64,000 nt of DNA, from NCBI RefSeq assembly GCF_032884065.1, contig NC_088873.1, positions 41,377,403-41,441,402 on the forward strand. The letters are read 5' to 3'. The number at the start of each line of letters is the position of its first letter. Positions within the stretch are counted from its first letter, which is position 1. Below are positions 32,175 to 44,023 of the stretch, piece after piece. The DNA comes from Artemia franciscana (lineage: Eukaryota > Arthropoda > Branchiopoda > Anostraca > Artemiidae). The notes below the pieces were generated by a model, which saw only the letters and a list, made by a program, of their open reading frames with translations, did no database searches and was not told where the DNA came from. A program made the translations under genes and the position numbers.

Positions 32175-32715
32175 TATTTTCAGTTTGTTCTAAGTTTTGA
32201 TGTTGCTCCGTACTTTCAGTTGAAAAAATTTGTTTTTTTTTTCAATTCAATTTCTGATCTTTTTAAATAATACCGGGAAATCCGAATCTCTCTCTATGAA
32301 AAATTCAGGTACTTGTGGATTATACGCCGCTCACTCAGGTTTACAATGTCTAAAACTCAAGAACAAATCGGTTTCTTCGTTAGTTTCTTCGTTATTTTAG
32401 AAACAAATTGGGTTGTATATTCGCACATTAGAGGTGGGGGGAGGGGTAAAGTAAAGGAAAATATTTTAGGCATAATTATTCTGCATATTATGATGTAAGA
32501 ATTGTTTTCTGACTTCACACTGTCCAAATTCTCCCCTCCCCCCTCTTATGTGCAATATATAGCGTAAATTATATATTCCCCGTCCATTTTGTCACTTGTC
32601 TTTTTGTCTTGTCTCACGCTAAGCTGCAAGACACTAACGAAGAAACCGGTTTGTTTTCGAGTTTTACACAGCGTAAATTTATGTGAGTGGCGCCTAGCGC
32701 ACAAGTACCAATATT
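32175..32715. repeat. Foldback repeat B, copy 2, with repeat A fragment
   Basis: The left arm at about 32308-32395 (AGGTACTTGTGGATTATACG) is inverted at about 32626-32712. The loop holds CGCACATTAGAGGTGGGGGG and its inverse CCCTCCCCCCTCTTATGTGC. The segment 32175-32290 mirrors 30291-30410. Confidence 0.7.
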
Positions 32716-33884
32716 CCTTCCCCCTGAGGAAAAAAAAACTCAAATACAATTCTTAAATTTCAAAAGCCTTATTTTCCATGGGGTTGATGTATCCTTAAAG
32801 GTACAGATTTGCTCAGTATTCACAAATTCTTCAAAGACAGGTCGTAGCTCCTCTTCTGTGACACCTTTATTGCAGACAATAAAAAGTCTGGAATAGAGAG
32901 GGTTGCCAAAATTGTCTTACTTGAGTTGTCCAATCCCTTTTGACTCGTAAAAAGAGTACTAGAGCTCTTAATTTGCTCTTAATCAAAGCTCTTAATCAAA
33001 TGAGCCTTATTTCTATTAAAAGTGCCTTGGCCAGAAAAAAACTTTAGATAATACGTTTTATCTATATCGCTCTTGACTTGACAGCACAACAGCGCTGCCT
33101 ATAATAGCCAAGAAACACCAATAGGCTATTGCTCTGCTAAGTGGCTAGCAACTATAAATAATATGTGGCCTGAGTATTTAGTGAGCATTAAAACCGAATA
33201 TTCAGCTATACGCTTTATCTAGTAATTATTCCTACTAAGCCTGGAGATCATGTGCCGAGGCAGGACTAACTCCGAAAATCATCTTAAATCTATTTTGGAT
33301 TAGGGAAAAATAACTCTCAATGAATATTTAAGGTAAATATCTATAATAAATATCTAAGGTAGACCAACAAGCATAATACCTGACCAATAGCAAAATAAAA
33401 ACTGAATTTGAACTATAAAACCAAGACCAAGACAGGCCTCATCTTTAGTCAGATCAGGCGGGAGATCAATGAAGTAAAGTCGATTTTGGTTCAAAGAGTC
33501 AAAAAATATATCCGAAATCATGATTCCGTGAGACAACAGAGGAACTTGGAAAACAAAGCGGGTCATATAGAAAGAGTGAAATTTAACTAAACATCAAATT
33601 AACTATAACAAAATAAAAGATGGGATGATCAGACATTCAATAATTATTCTGAAGCAGAGTTGGAAGGCGAAAGAATTTAAAATAAATCAAAAGAATCCTT
33701 TTTTCTGACTCACATATGAGAGTCTGAGACACCCGGCAGGTTGAAGTGCCACATTTATTTACGGTGATTCTTATCAGTTTTAGGCTTATCAACATTATTC
33801 ATTTTATTTTTCATTTTCAATAATTTCTTTTGTCACAACCTTGGTAGGTTAAATAATCTAACTCTGGCTTGTTTTAACTTTTTG
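32716..33884. other. Unannotated intron DNA
   Basis: I recognise no exon, RNA gene or repeat family here. It is AT-rich throughout. Confidence 0.45.
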
Positions 33885-34200
33885 CTCGTTACTTTTAGTG
33901 CAATTACGTTACCATTTCTAATCTAATACAAACAATCTGCTATATCTAGAAGGGCCAAAAAGCAGAATAAAGATTTTTTCTTGTCACAAGACTACATTTT
34001 AGGTCGACAATATGAAATTTGGCATACTGCATTAACTTTCTTTCCACAGTTTATTTGTATATATTCCTTAATTGATATATTTTTTCAAAATTTTCCTTCA
34101 TTAAAAAAATAATTTTATTCTCAAAACTATTAAAAGAAAATAATTTTATTCTCAAAACGTTAATAAAAATACAGTTTAAAAAAAAATCCACAACTTCCAC
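33885..34200 (+). repeat. Dispersed repeat C, copy 1
   Basis: About 300 bp (CTGCTATATCTAGAAGGGCC, AAATTTGGCATACTGCATTA, TATATTCCTTAATTGATAT) recur in the same orientation at about 46030-46285 with roughly 90% identity by eye. No coding frame. Confidence 0.8.
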
Positions 34201-34760
34201 GTAAAATCACCTATTTGTAATCACAAAAATCCACGTAAAATTACTTATTTGAGAGAGAACCTATATAATAAACTTTAAATCAGACGCCAACAAAATGCCA
34301 GCTGATTACAGGGAATTTTTGGTGCAATATCATGGGCATAATATAAATTAAAAGCAAAAAAGGCTACTGAGAGCGTAACGACACCCAAAAAACTTTTTAT
34401 AAACTTTAGTAAGTTCTATTTATTAAATTTTGGATTGTAAATTTGGATTAAGTTGAAATCAAATTAGAGTTTTGCAAGAATTGAAATAAGAAGGTTCCAA
34501 ATTTTGGATACCAATTAGTTTTAATTAACTTATTTTATTATTTATTATTTTAAAAAATTTACAATTCATTTTTATTAATAATGGGCATGATATTGATATA
34601 TGAAAAATCAGTTTGTTAATAATTTATCTATTCAAATTAATCAATAATTTTAAATATTCTTTTTTGTCATTTTATAATATATGTTATTTCTATGTACTTT
34701 ATCTATTATTTTTATAGTTTTATTTCTATTACTGAAGTATTTTTAATATTTTATCCATAA
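34201..34760. other. Unannotated AT-rich intron DNA
   Basis: Very AT-rich sequence with no supported feature. Confidence 0.45.
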
Positions 34761-35030
34761 CTAGCTGGGACCCGCCGGCTTCACCGCCGGGCCCCAGCAT
34801 GGCAATCGGCAGGTTTTTATATATGGATTCTCATTGTCCCTTATGTTCTAACCGCAGATACTGCTGGGTCCCGGCGGCTTCGCCACCGGGCCCAAGCATG
34901 GCACGCGGGAGGATTCTATATATGGATTCTCATTGTCCCTTGTGTTCTAACCACAGACAGTTTTGGGTCCCGGCGGCTTTGCCACCGGTCCCTGCGGGCC
35001 CCAGCATGACACGCGGCAGGCTTCTATATT
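34761..35030 (-). mobile_element. GC-rich ~100-bp tandem repeat with a Helitron-like 3' end
   Basis: Three units start at about 34765, 34864 and 34964. Each has a GC hairpin (CCCGGCGGCTTCGCCACCGGG type), CCAGCATGGCACGCGG, then ATATATGGATTCTCATTGTC. The left edge reads AACTAGCTGGGACCCGCCGG. On the minus strand that is a hairpin followed by CAGCTAG^T, the pattern of a Helitron 3' end, but from a different family than the one at 1-18 kb. No matching 5' TC end is clear. Confidence 0.55.
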
Positions 35031-35039
35031 TAAATTAAA

Positions 35040-36708
35040 CAGAAAAGCAAGTTTTTTGAAATGAAAGTAAGGAGCGACATTAACACTTAAAACGAAAAGA
35101 TACTACTCCGTATTTGAAAGGGGCTTTTCCTCCTCAAAGCCCCGCTCTTTGCGCTAAAGTTTGACTCTTTCACATTTTAAGACAGTAAATAACTTTAGCG
35201 TAAAGAGCGGGGCGTTGAGGAGGAAAAGCCCCTTTCAAATACGGAGTAATTTCTGTTCGTTTTAAGTTTTAATGTCACTCCTTACTTTCATTTAAAAAAA
35301 CTTGTTTTTTTTTGTTTAATTTCTGGACGTTGAATTAATGCATGGTTTGAAATCGGCTCTCCGCACATAAATAATTAAAACGAAAATTGCATATTAATTT
35401 TCTGGGACTAAATGGCTTTTTCATAGTTTTAATCGGAAGATTTTGAGAAAAAAGGAGAGAGGGAGGAGGCCTAGTTGCTCTCCAATTTTTTGATTACTTA
35501 AAAAGGCAACTATAACTTATAATTTTTTACGAACGTGTTCATATGTAAAAAATATACGTAACTTACGAATTAATTTACGTACTGAACTTCTATATTCGTA
35601 TGTTTTTATTGCGTATATGAGGGGGCTCACCCCTCGTCGATACCTCACTCTTTACATTAAAGCTTAAATTTGTCCCAATTCCTTAAGAATGACCCCTGAA
35701 TCATAAAGGCCGTAGAATAAATAGTTAAAATTACTAAAAATACTTAAGCGTAAAGAGCGAGGTATTACGAGGAGGTAAACCCATCATACGCGTAATAATT
35801 TCTGTTTGTTTTAAGTTTTAATGCTGCTTCTCACTTTCAGTAGAAAAAACTTTTCATATTTATCTTTTCATTTTTTTTAAATAATGCTAGAAAATCCTGC
35901 CCCCCCTCCATTGAAAGTCTCTTCCCTCATGAGAAGTTCCTCCATGGAAAGATTCTGCCCGGTAACCCTCCCCCTCAAATATCCCCCCAAACCAAAAAAT
36001 CCCCCTCAAAACGTCTGTACACTTCTCAGTAACCATTACTATATTTAAACACAAGTCAAAGTTTGTAACTTGCAGCCCCTCCCACGGGGACTGCGGGGGA
36101 GTAAGTCGTCCTCAAAGACATAGTTATTGGGTTTTTCGACTATGGTGAATAAAATGGCTATCTCAGAATTTTTATCCGGTGACTTTAGGGAAAAAATTAG
36201 CGTGGGAGGGGGCCTAGGTGCCCTCCAATTTTTTGGTCCCTTAAAAAGGGCACTAGAACTCAATTTCCATTAGAATGAGCCCTTTCGCGACATTCTAGGA
36301 CCATTGATTCGATAGGATCACCCCTGGGAAAAAAAAAAAAAAAATAAACAAGCATCCCTGATTTGTCTTCTGGCAAAAAATGCGAAATTCCACATTTTTG
36401 TAGATAGGGGCTTGAAACTACTACAATAGGGTTCTCTGATACGCTGAATCTGTTGATGTGATTTTCGTTAAGATCGTATGACTTTTAGGGGTGTTTCCCC
36501 CTATTTTCTAAAATGAGGCAAATTTTCTCAGGCGCGTAACTTTTGATGGGTAAGACTAATCTTGATGAAATTTATATGTTTAAAATCAGCATTAAAATGC
36601 CATTTTTTTATGTAACTATTGGTATCAAAATTCCGTTTTTTAGAGTTTCGGTTACTATTGAGCCTGGTCGCTCCTTACTACAGTTCGTTACCACGAACTG
36701 TTTAACAG
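35040..36708 (+). mobile_element. Repeat A, near-complete copy A3
   Basis: The left end has GAAAGTAAGGAGCGACATTA. The right end has GGTCGCTCCTTACTACAG followed by the hairpin ACAGTTCGT-TACC-ACGAACTGT. Inside lie a ~210-bp palindromic module (arms about 35072-35160 and 35195-35283), a second palindromic module with GATACCTCACTCTTTACA against AAGAGCGAGGTATTACGAGG (about 35640-35770), and a C-rich segment. No protein-coding capacity is seen, so it is non-autonomous. Confidence 0.75.
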
Positions 36709-37330
36709 TATCCACAATTCGAATCGGCCATTTTGGATATCCTTTGAATTTTGCAAACGCTAGTCCTCTAATTTCGAATCCTCCAAGCATATCGGATGTT
36801 TAGAAAAATGTTACCTTTTTATTGCCTTTCTTACTTATAGACGTGCCAGCCTTCGTCTGTTTCTCATTAAAATTATCCAGAAAAAGTATCCAAAAAAGAT
36901 TTAATTTTTTCGTCACTGAGTAATTAGATCTAGTACTTTTATAAAACGTATCAGTTAACTCTATTGCGTAACACTTAAATCACTATTCAAAATATAATCC
37001 TTTTTCAACACTGGTCTTAACTGGACGAAGTCTGAATGAATACTGAAATGAATACTGTTTAAATCCAAAATTTTAAAAAAACGTCGAATATGCCGAAATA
37101 AAAGAATTATGTACTTTAAGAGAAATGTTCTTTTTTTAATACAATTTAAACAAAATGTTGCCTAGCAAAAAAATATTGGGTATTATGGCAAAACAAAAGA
37201 ACCATCTACTTTAAGGGGCCTTTTTTTCTTTTTTTTATGCAATTTGAAGAGCATGTAGTGTAACTAAGATGATATTGGGCTTTAAACTGAAATTAAAGAT
37301 CTATCTTTTTTAAGGGGCATGTTTTTTAAT
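36709..37330. repeat. Degenerate ~95-bp tandem repeat interrupted by repeat A
   Basis: From about 37080 onward three rough units share CTACTTTAAGGGGC-, TATGCAATTTGAAGAGCATG- and GATATTGGGC-like words. The series stops at 37330 where copy A4 begins and resumes after it (39052-39110, TTTAAAGAACATGTAGTCTA). The part at 36709-37080 shows no recognised feature. Confidence 0.6.
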
Positions 37331-39051
37331 ATAATTAAACAAAAAAAACAAGTTTTTTTTAAATGAAAGTAAGGAGCGACATTAAAACTTAAAATGAACA
37401 AAAATTACTCCGTATATGAAAGGGGCTTTTCCTCCTCAATGCCCCGCTCTTTACGCAAAAGTTTGACTCTTTCTCTTAACTCTACATTTTAAAACAGTAA
37501 AAAACTTTAGCGTAAAGAGCGGGGCGTTGAGGAGGAAAAGCCCCTTTCATATAAGGAGTAATTTTTGTTCGTTTTAAGTTTTGATGTCGCTCCTTACTTT
37601 CATTTAAAAAAACTTGTTTTTTTTGTTTAATTTCTGGACGTTTTTTAATTAATGCCTTTTTGTTTTATCTTGGCTCTCCACGCATAAATAATTAAAACGA
37701 AACTTGCATATTAATTTTTTTGGGGGGGGGCTAAATGGCTTTTTCATAGTTTTAATCGGAAGATTTTGAAAAAAAAGAGCGAGAGAGGAGGCCTAGTTGC
37801 CCTCCAATGTTTTGATTACTTAAAAAGGCAACTATAACTTTTAATTTTTTACGAACGTTTTCATAAGTAAAAAATATACGTAACTTACGAACTAACTTAC
37901 GTAGCGAACTTCTATATTCGTATGTTTTATTGCGTATATTAGGGGGCTCACCCCTCGTCGATACCTCGCTCTTTACACTAAAGCTGAAATTTTGTCCCAA
38001 TTCCTTAAGAATGACCCCTGAATCACAAAGGCCGTAGAATAAATAGTTGAAATTATTAAAAATGCTTTAGCGTAAAGAGCGAGGTATTACGAGGAGGTAA
38101 CCCCCTCATATGCGTAATAATTTCTGCTCCTTTTAAGTTTTAATGCTGCTCCTCACTTTCAGTAGAAAAAACTTTTCATATTTATTTTTTCATTGTTTTT
38201 TTTTAAATAATGCTAGAAAATCCAAATCCTGCGCCCCCTCCATTCAAAGTCTCTTCCCCAAAAAACGTTCCTCCATTGAAAGATCCTCCCACGTAACCCC
38301 CCCTTAAACTCTCCCCCCAAACCAAAATGGTCCCCCTGAAAACGTCTGCACACTTCCCAATAACAATTACTATAAGTAAACACAGGTCAAAGTTTGTAAC
38401 TTACAGCCCCTCCCGCGGCGACTGCGGTGGAGTAAGTCGTCCCCAAAGACATAGTTATTAGGTTATTCGACTATGGTGAAAAAATGGCTATTACAGAATT
38501 TCGATCCGGTGACTTTGGGGAAAAATGAGCGTGGGAGGGGGCCTAGGTACCCTCTAATTTTTGGGCACTTAAAAAGGGAACTAGAACTTTTAATTTCCGT
38601 TAGAATGAGCCCTTTTGCGACATTCTAGGACCACTGAGTCGATACGATCACCGCTGGGGAAAAAACAACAAAAAACAAAAAAACAAATAAACACGCATCC
38701 GTGATCTGCCTTGTGGCAAAAAATGCAAAATTCCACATTTTTGTAGATAGGAGCTCGAAACTTCTACAGTAGGGTTCTCTGATACGCTGAATCTGATGGT
38801 GTGTTTTTCGTTAAGATTCCATGACTTTTAGGGGGTGTTTCCCCCTATTTTCTAAAATGAGGCAAATCTTCTATGGCTCGTAACTTTTGACAGGTAAGAC
38901 TAATGTTGATGAAACTTATATATTTAAAATCAGCATTAAAATGCGATTCTTTTGATGTAACTATTGGCATAAAAATTCCATTTTTTAGAGTTTTGGTTAC
39001 TATTGAGCCGGGTCGCTCCTTACTACAGTTCGTTACCACGAACTGTTTGAT
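37331..39051 (+). mobile_element. Repeat A, complete copy A4
   Basis: It begins AACAAAAAAAACAAGTTTTT, then GAAAGTAAGGAGCGAC, and ends with CGCTCCTTACTACAGTTCG and the ACGAACTGTTTGA terminus. Insertion into a tandem repeat defines both ends to within a few bases, giving a length of about 1.72 kb. The module order matches A3 and A5. Confidence 0.82.
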
Positions 39052-39374
39052 TTAAAGAACATGTAGTCTAACTAAAACATGGGGCATTATACCCAAATAT
39101 AAAACGTATTTATTTCTTACTTTCTCTATCACTGATCAATTTTGCATTTGGAGGAATTTCCCACGGGAGGGGGTTATTGGGTGGAATTTTCCGCGGGAGT
39201 TATTTTCTGGGGAGGGGTATTTTCCACTGGGGTGTGTTTTGCAGAGTAAACACCAGCTCCCAATGTAAATATGAAGCCCTCAAATGATGCAGCTTAGTTA
39301 TATGATAAAATTTAAAGCAAATTAGAATATTAATATTTTATTTTGTGTGGACTACGTGCATCTTTCTCTGATTG
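39052..39374. other. Short spacer between repeat A copies
   Basis: It starts with the tail of the interrupted tandem repeat. It then has a G-rich stretch (CCACGGGAGGGGGTTATTGG, GGGGAGGGGTATTTTCCACT) resembling the reverse complement of the C-rich minisatellite at 29515. No gene. Confidence 0.5.
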
Positions 39375-41125
39375 AATAAAAAAAACTAGTTTTTTTTTAA
39401 CTGAAAGTAAGGAGCGATATTAAAACTTGAAACGAACAGAAATTACTCCGTATGTGAAATGGGTGTTCCCCTCCGCAATCTCTCGCTCTTTACGCTAAAG
39501 TTTTTAATTGTTTTAAAAAGTATAATTGTGGCAAAGAGTCAAACCTTAGCGTAAAGAGCGAGGGATTGCTGATGGGACAACCCATTTCACATACGGAGTA
39601 ATTTCTGTTCGTTTCAAGTTTTAATATCGCTCCTTACTTTCAGTCAAAAAAACTAGTTTTTTTTATTTAATTTCTGAACGTTTTTGAATTAATGCATGTT
39701 TGATTTTGGCTCTCCGCACATAAATTATTAAAAATGAAATTTGCATATTAATTCTTTTTTTGGCTAAATGGCTTTCTCTTAGTTTTGATCAGACGATTTT
39801 GAGAAATAAGGGGTGGGGAAGGAGGCGTAGTTGCACTCCAATTTTTGGTTACTTAAAAAGGCAACTAGAATTTTTAATTTTTAACGAACGATTTTATTAG
39901 TAAAAAAATATACGTAACTTAAGAATTAATTTACGTAACAAACTTTTATATTCTTATATTTTTATTATGTATATGAGGGGTTTTTTCCCCTCGTTAATAC
40001 CTCGTTCTTTACTCTAAATCTTAAGTTTTGTCCCAATTCTTTAAGAATGACCCCTGAATCAGAAAGGCCGTAGAATAAATAGTTGAAATTACTTAAAAAA
40101 TTTTTAGCATAAAGAGTGAAGTATTTATCTCCTCCTAAATACCTCGCTCTTTATGCTAAAGTATTTTTAGAACCCCTCATATGCGTAATAATCTCTGTTC
40201 TTTTTAAGTTTTGATGCTTCTCGTTACTTTCAATTGAAAAAACTTTTTCATGTTTATATTTTCATTGTTTGTTTTTTTATAGTAATGCTAGAAAGTCCTG
40301 CGCCCTTTTGATTGAATTTTTCTTCCCCCATGAAATATTCCTCCAAGAAAAGATCCTCCCATATAACCCCCTCCCCTGAATCCCACACCCAAACCAAAAA
40401 AATCCCCCTGATAACGTCGGTACACTTCCCAGTAACCATTACTGTATGTAAACATTGGCCAAAGTTTGTAACTTGCAGCCCCTCTCCCAGGGACTGCGGG
40501 GGGTACGTCATCCCCAAAGACATAGTTATTATGGTTTTAGACTATGCGGAACAAAATGGCTATCTCAAAATTTTGATCCGTTGACTTTAGTAAAAAAATG
40601 AGCGTGGGAGGGGGCCTAGATGCCCTCCAATTTTTTTGGTCACTTAAAAAGGGCACTAGAACTTTTCATTTCCGTTAGAATGAGCCCTCTTGCGACATTC
40701 TAGGACCACTTGGTCGATACGATGACCCCTGGGAAAAAAAAACAAAACAAAAAAACAAATAAACACGCACCCGTGATTTGTCTTCTGGCAAAAAATACGA
40801 AATTCCACATTTTTGTAGATTGGACCTTGAAATTTTTTCTTTAGGGTTCTCTGATACGCTGAATCCGATGGTGCGATTTTCGTTAAGATCCTATGACTTT
40901 TAGGGGGTGTTACTCCCTATTTTCTAAAATAAGGCAAATTTTCTCAGGCTCGTAACTTCTGATGACAAAGACTAAATTTGATGAAACTTATATATTTAAA
41001 ATCAGCATAAAAATCTGATTCTTTTGATATATCTTTTATCATTGAAATTCCGTTTTTTAGAGTTTCGTTTACTATTGAGCCGGGTCGCTCCTTACTACAG
41101 TTCGTTACCACTAACTGTTTGATGA
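39375..41125 (+). mobile_element. Repeat A, near-complete copy A5
   Basis: The left end is ACTAGTTTTTTTTTAACTGA then AAGTAAGGAGCGA. The right end is GGTCGCTCCTTACTACAG with hairpin (one arm base changed, CACTAACTG). The first palindromic module uses GCGAGGGATTGCTGATGGG instead of the GGGGCG version of A3 and A4, so it belongs to a distinct subfamily. Confidence 0.78.
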
Positions 41126-41344
41126 TGACGTAAATTGGTTTGGTTTTCTAGATAGATAGATAGATAGATAATTTTATTCACCCACTCGATACAAAACCAC
41201 AAATGGCACGAATGGAGTATAAAGAAGAAGAAAAAAAAAAAAAAAAAAAACAAAAACAAAAAACAAAAAAACACTTAACTGCAAAAACAAAAACAAACGT
41301 TACGATACACCGCCAATAAATAAAAACATTATTACAAAAACTCA

Positions 41345-44023
41345 CTAAGGACGAATTGCAATTGCCAGACTACTAGGCCCAAGCGACCCCAAAAATTCAG
41401 AACGACGTTTCGTCACAGCAGCAATCGGATCTGTGATACCGAACCTTGCAGACATCTTGGAATTTTTAACCCACGGTGGGGTATTTAAAAGAAATTTTGC
41501 ATATTTGTAAAAAAGTGATCGAAGGTTTCTTTTATCGCTAACACTAAATATATGCCAAAACGGTGATAAAGCCAGAAAGTGTGGGATCACCAGTGCATTA
41601 TATAGCCTAGCTCGAATTTGTCGATTATATTTCGCTTTAGTTGAAGATAGCGCCCCGTAAGCCTTACGTGCCTCCTCTGCGAAATTACTTATTTGGCGAG
41701 CACGTGTAGATGCCATGTTATGACCTATAGGCATTCCTAAGTACATTATGGAGTCAGACAGTGGAACCTCTTGAGCACCAAATTTGACAGCAAGATCTAT
41801 ACAATCTGCATTTCTCCTATTGAAAGCAACAATCTCGCTTTTACTTGCATTAAAAGATAGGCCTATCTCTCTATAAGCATCATCTAGAATCTGAAAATTT
41901 TCTTCAATACGAGACAAACATCTACTTAAATTAAAAATATCATCTGCGTAATTAAGTAATGTTACATCCAAACCTCGGAAAATGCAGCTCATTTGCACTA
42001 ACTTTTGGGCCTCGAGAACACTATTATTATACAACCGGGGTGACGAAATTGCACCCTGCCTAATGCCCTTTCTAACCGGAATAGCATTTGGTAATACAAT
42101 CGGCCCGTTAGGAGACGGGACTTTAACTTGGACTCGAAGCTTCTTATACATATCCCGAAAAGGCAAAATAACCGATCGGTCCACACCACGTTTATGAGCA
42201 GACACTAATAACTGGGGATGTATCCCAGAATCAAAAGCACGTCTAACATCGTGACTCGCTAGAATAAGGGATTCATTCAGTTCATCAGCTTCTATTAATA
42301 TATTAGCAAGAATATAATGGACGTGCTCGCGACCAACACCTTTTTTAAATCCGAACTGATTATCGGGGGTAGAACATTGAAAAGCAATATGATCTATAAC
42401 TAGCAATTCCATAAGCTTACATAAAACCGGCGAAACAGTTATAGGGCGGTAAGATACGCATTCAGACGGATTTTTCCCTTTTTTCAAAATAGGTGTAATT
42501 ACTCCAGTACCAAAAACGTCGGGAACGAGACCAGAATTAAAGATAATTTGGAATAGAAGCTCTAAATGACTCAGGAGACCAGCAGTACCATGTACAAGAT
42601 GCAACCCACACAACTTGTCGACACCTTTCGATTGTTTCTTTTTTAATTTTGAAATTGCACGAATCAGATTAGGAACAGTTACTATGTAGCCAACACCAGA
42701 ACTAGGCAATTCCATGAACTTATCAAGTTCGACTTCATATTTATCTTCAAGATCTTGTTCGGGTGGAGAGAACTCAGAAGTAAAGTGGGACACCCAATCT
42801 TGCTCAGAGATCACAGGTTCGACACTATTCTGATCACCATTACGTTTAAGAAATCTCCACACAGCATTTGGATCATTACTTATCAATTGACTATGTTGAT
42901 CGATCACTTCACATTTATGCTTAGACAAAATCTTAGCAAATCTGCGTTTGCTGAACAGCCGAACTTCATTTACAACACCTGATTTCGGACGACCACACTC
43001 GTTCCAGAGCCTAAGCCAAAATTTTGCACGACCACATGCTTCACTTAGAGCAGGGTTTTCGGACCACTTTGGAATTTCCGTTCCCACTCGGACTTTACGA
43101 ATGGGGACCGCAGCGGCCTCGGCAGATAACAGTGCGTGAGATATTTCACTACAGTAGATGTTTAGTAGCAGCTGTTTCTCTTCATCTTGAATACATACAC
43201 TCTGCTGTAGTAATTGGAACGGCACTTTAATCTTTGTGAGAATCTCATCCAATACGTAATGATAAGTAGCCAGGTCAATTTTACTCCAATTAGTTTTGAT
43301 TTTCCACTTCTTTTCATTAGTTGGGGGGTTAGGAGAGGCAGGAATTACTCGAAAAGTGTTTATAATTGGAAAGTGATCAGACGCGCTTACGCTCAGATCT
43401 ACGTGCGAATTGCCGCAAGCTGGAGATTGGATGGAACTTAACATGAAGTCGAGAGATGAAGTCGAGCCTGAGTTATGGATATAAGTAAAACACAGATCAT
43501 TGTTAGCAAGACGAAGACCGTCACAGGAAGATAGGAGGATCTGTGCTCGAGCGTTAGACTCATCAGTCAAGTCACAGTTCACGTCACCAGCGACTATACA
43601 TTCAAGGCCCTGGCTAGAACAGCTGCCCACCGAACTCGATAGCTTACTGCAGGCTTCACTAAATTTTTTTTCTGATTTACTGTCTCTGTAGTCTGTTGGC
43701 ATGTACACAGAGTGGATAACAGTTTTGTGCACCTTAACAGCAACAAAAAAGTCTGAAGATTTATACAGAATGGGATTTAACCTGCTGCTAACAAGAATGG
43801 CGATTCCACCGGACGGCCTTCCCCTGCCCGATGACTTTGCAGGAGTAGCAAATACTTTGACGCCATCGTTTAGCTCAAGCAGACTAACGGCTTGATTCGA
43901 GAGGAAGTGTTCCTGCACACAGAGTACATCGTTATAACATAACAATCCTTCTAACAGTGGCATTTTATCAACCACTCCACCATTTAAGTTCCATGAAACA
44001 TCCCGTATAGAATCACCGATCAT
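41345..44023 (-). CDS. LINE ORF2: endonuclease-reverse transcriptase
   Basis: This 892-residue protein should nick the target and reverse-transcribe the element RNA. The N-terminal apurinic-type endonuclease (about 8-226) shows SWNLNG, CVQEH (E38), AGDVNCD (about 145-151), SSLDFML (about 189-195) and ASDHFPI (H217). The RT domain (about 505-740) shows GVITPILKKGKNPSECVSYR, NQFGFKKG, HDVRRAFDS, RKGIRQGAISSPRLYN and the catalytic YADD (692-695). The C-terminus has YLGMPIGH and a thumb-like region; no RNase H is evident. All expected catalytic residues are present. The start ATG overlaps the ORF1 stop in ATGA, suggesting termination-reinitiation. The clade is uncertain; the architecture fits the jockey/CR1/I superfamily broadly. 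Confidence 0.92.
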   Translation of the reverse strand: MIGDSIRDVSWNLNGGVVDKMPLLEGLLCYNDVLCVQEHFLSNQAVSLLELNDGVKVFATPAKSSGRGRPSGGIAILVSSRLNPILYKSSDFFVAVKVHKTVIHSVYMPTDYRDSKSEKKFSEACSKLSSSVGSCSSQGLECIVAGDVNCDLTDESNARAQILLSSCDGLRLANNDLCFTYIHNSGSTSSLDFMLSSIQSPACGNSHVDLSVSASDHFPIINTFRVIPASPNPPTNEKKWKIKTNWSKIDLATYHYVLDEILTKIKVPFQLLQQSVCIQDEEKQLLLNIYCSEISHALLSAEAAAVPIRKVRVGTEIPKWSENPALSEACGRAKFWLRLWNECGRPKSGVVNEVRLFSKRRFAKILSKHKCEVIDQHSQLISNDPNAVWRFLKRNGDQNSVEPVISEQDWVSHFTSEFSPPEQDLEDKYEVELDKFMELPSSGVGYIVTVPNLIRAISKLKKKQSKGVDKLCGLHLVHGTAGLLSHLELLFQIIFNSGLVPDVFGTGVITPILKKGKNPSECVSYRPITVSPVLCKLMELLVIDHIAFQCSTPDNQFGFKKGVGREHVHYILANILIEADELNESLILASHDVRRAFDSGIHPQLLVSAHKRGVDRSVILPFRDMYKKLRVQVKVPSPNGPIVLPNAIPVRKGIRQGAISSPRLYNNSVLEAQKLVQMSCIFRGLDVTLLNYADDIFNLSRCLSRIEENFQILDDAYREIGLSFNASKSEIVAFNRRNADCIDLAVKFGAQEVPLSDSIMYLGMPIGHNMASTRARQISNFAEEARKAYGALSSTKAKYNRQIRARLYNALVIPHFLALSPFWHIFSVSDKRNLRSLFYKYAKFLLNTPPWVKNSKMSARFGITDPIAAVTKRRSEFLGSLGPSSLAIAIRP

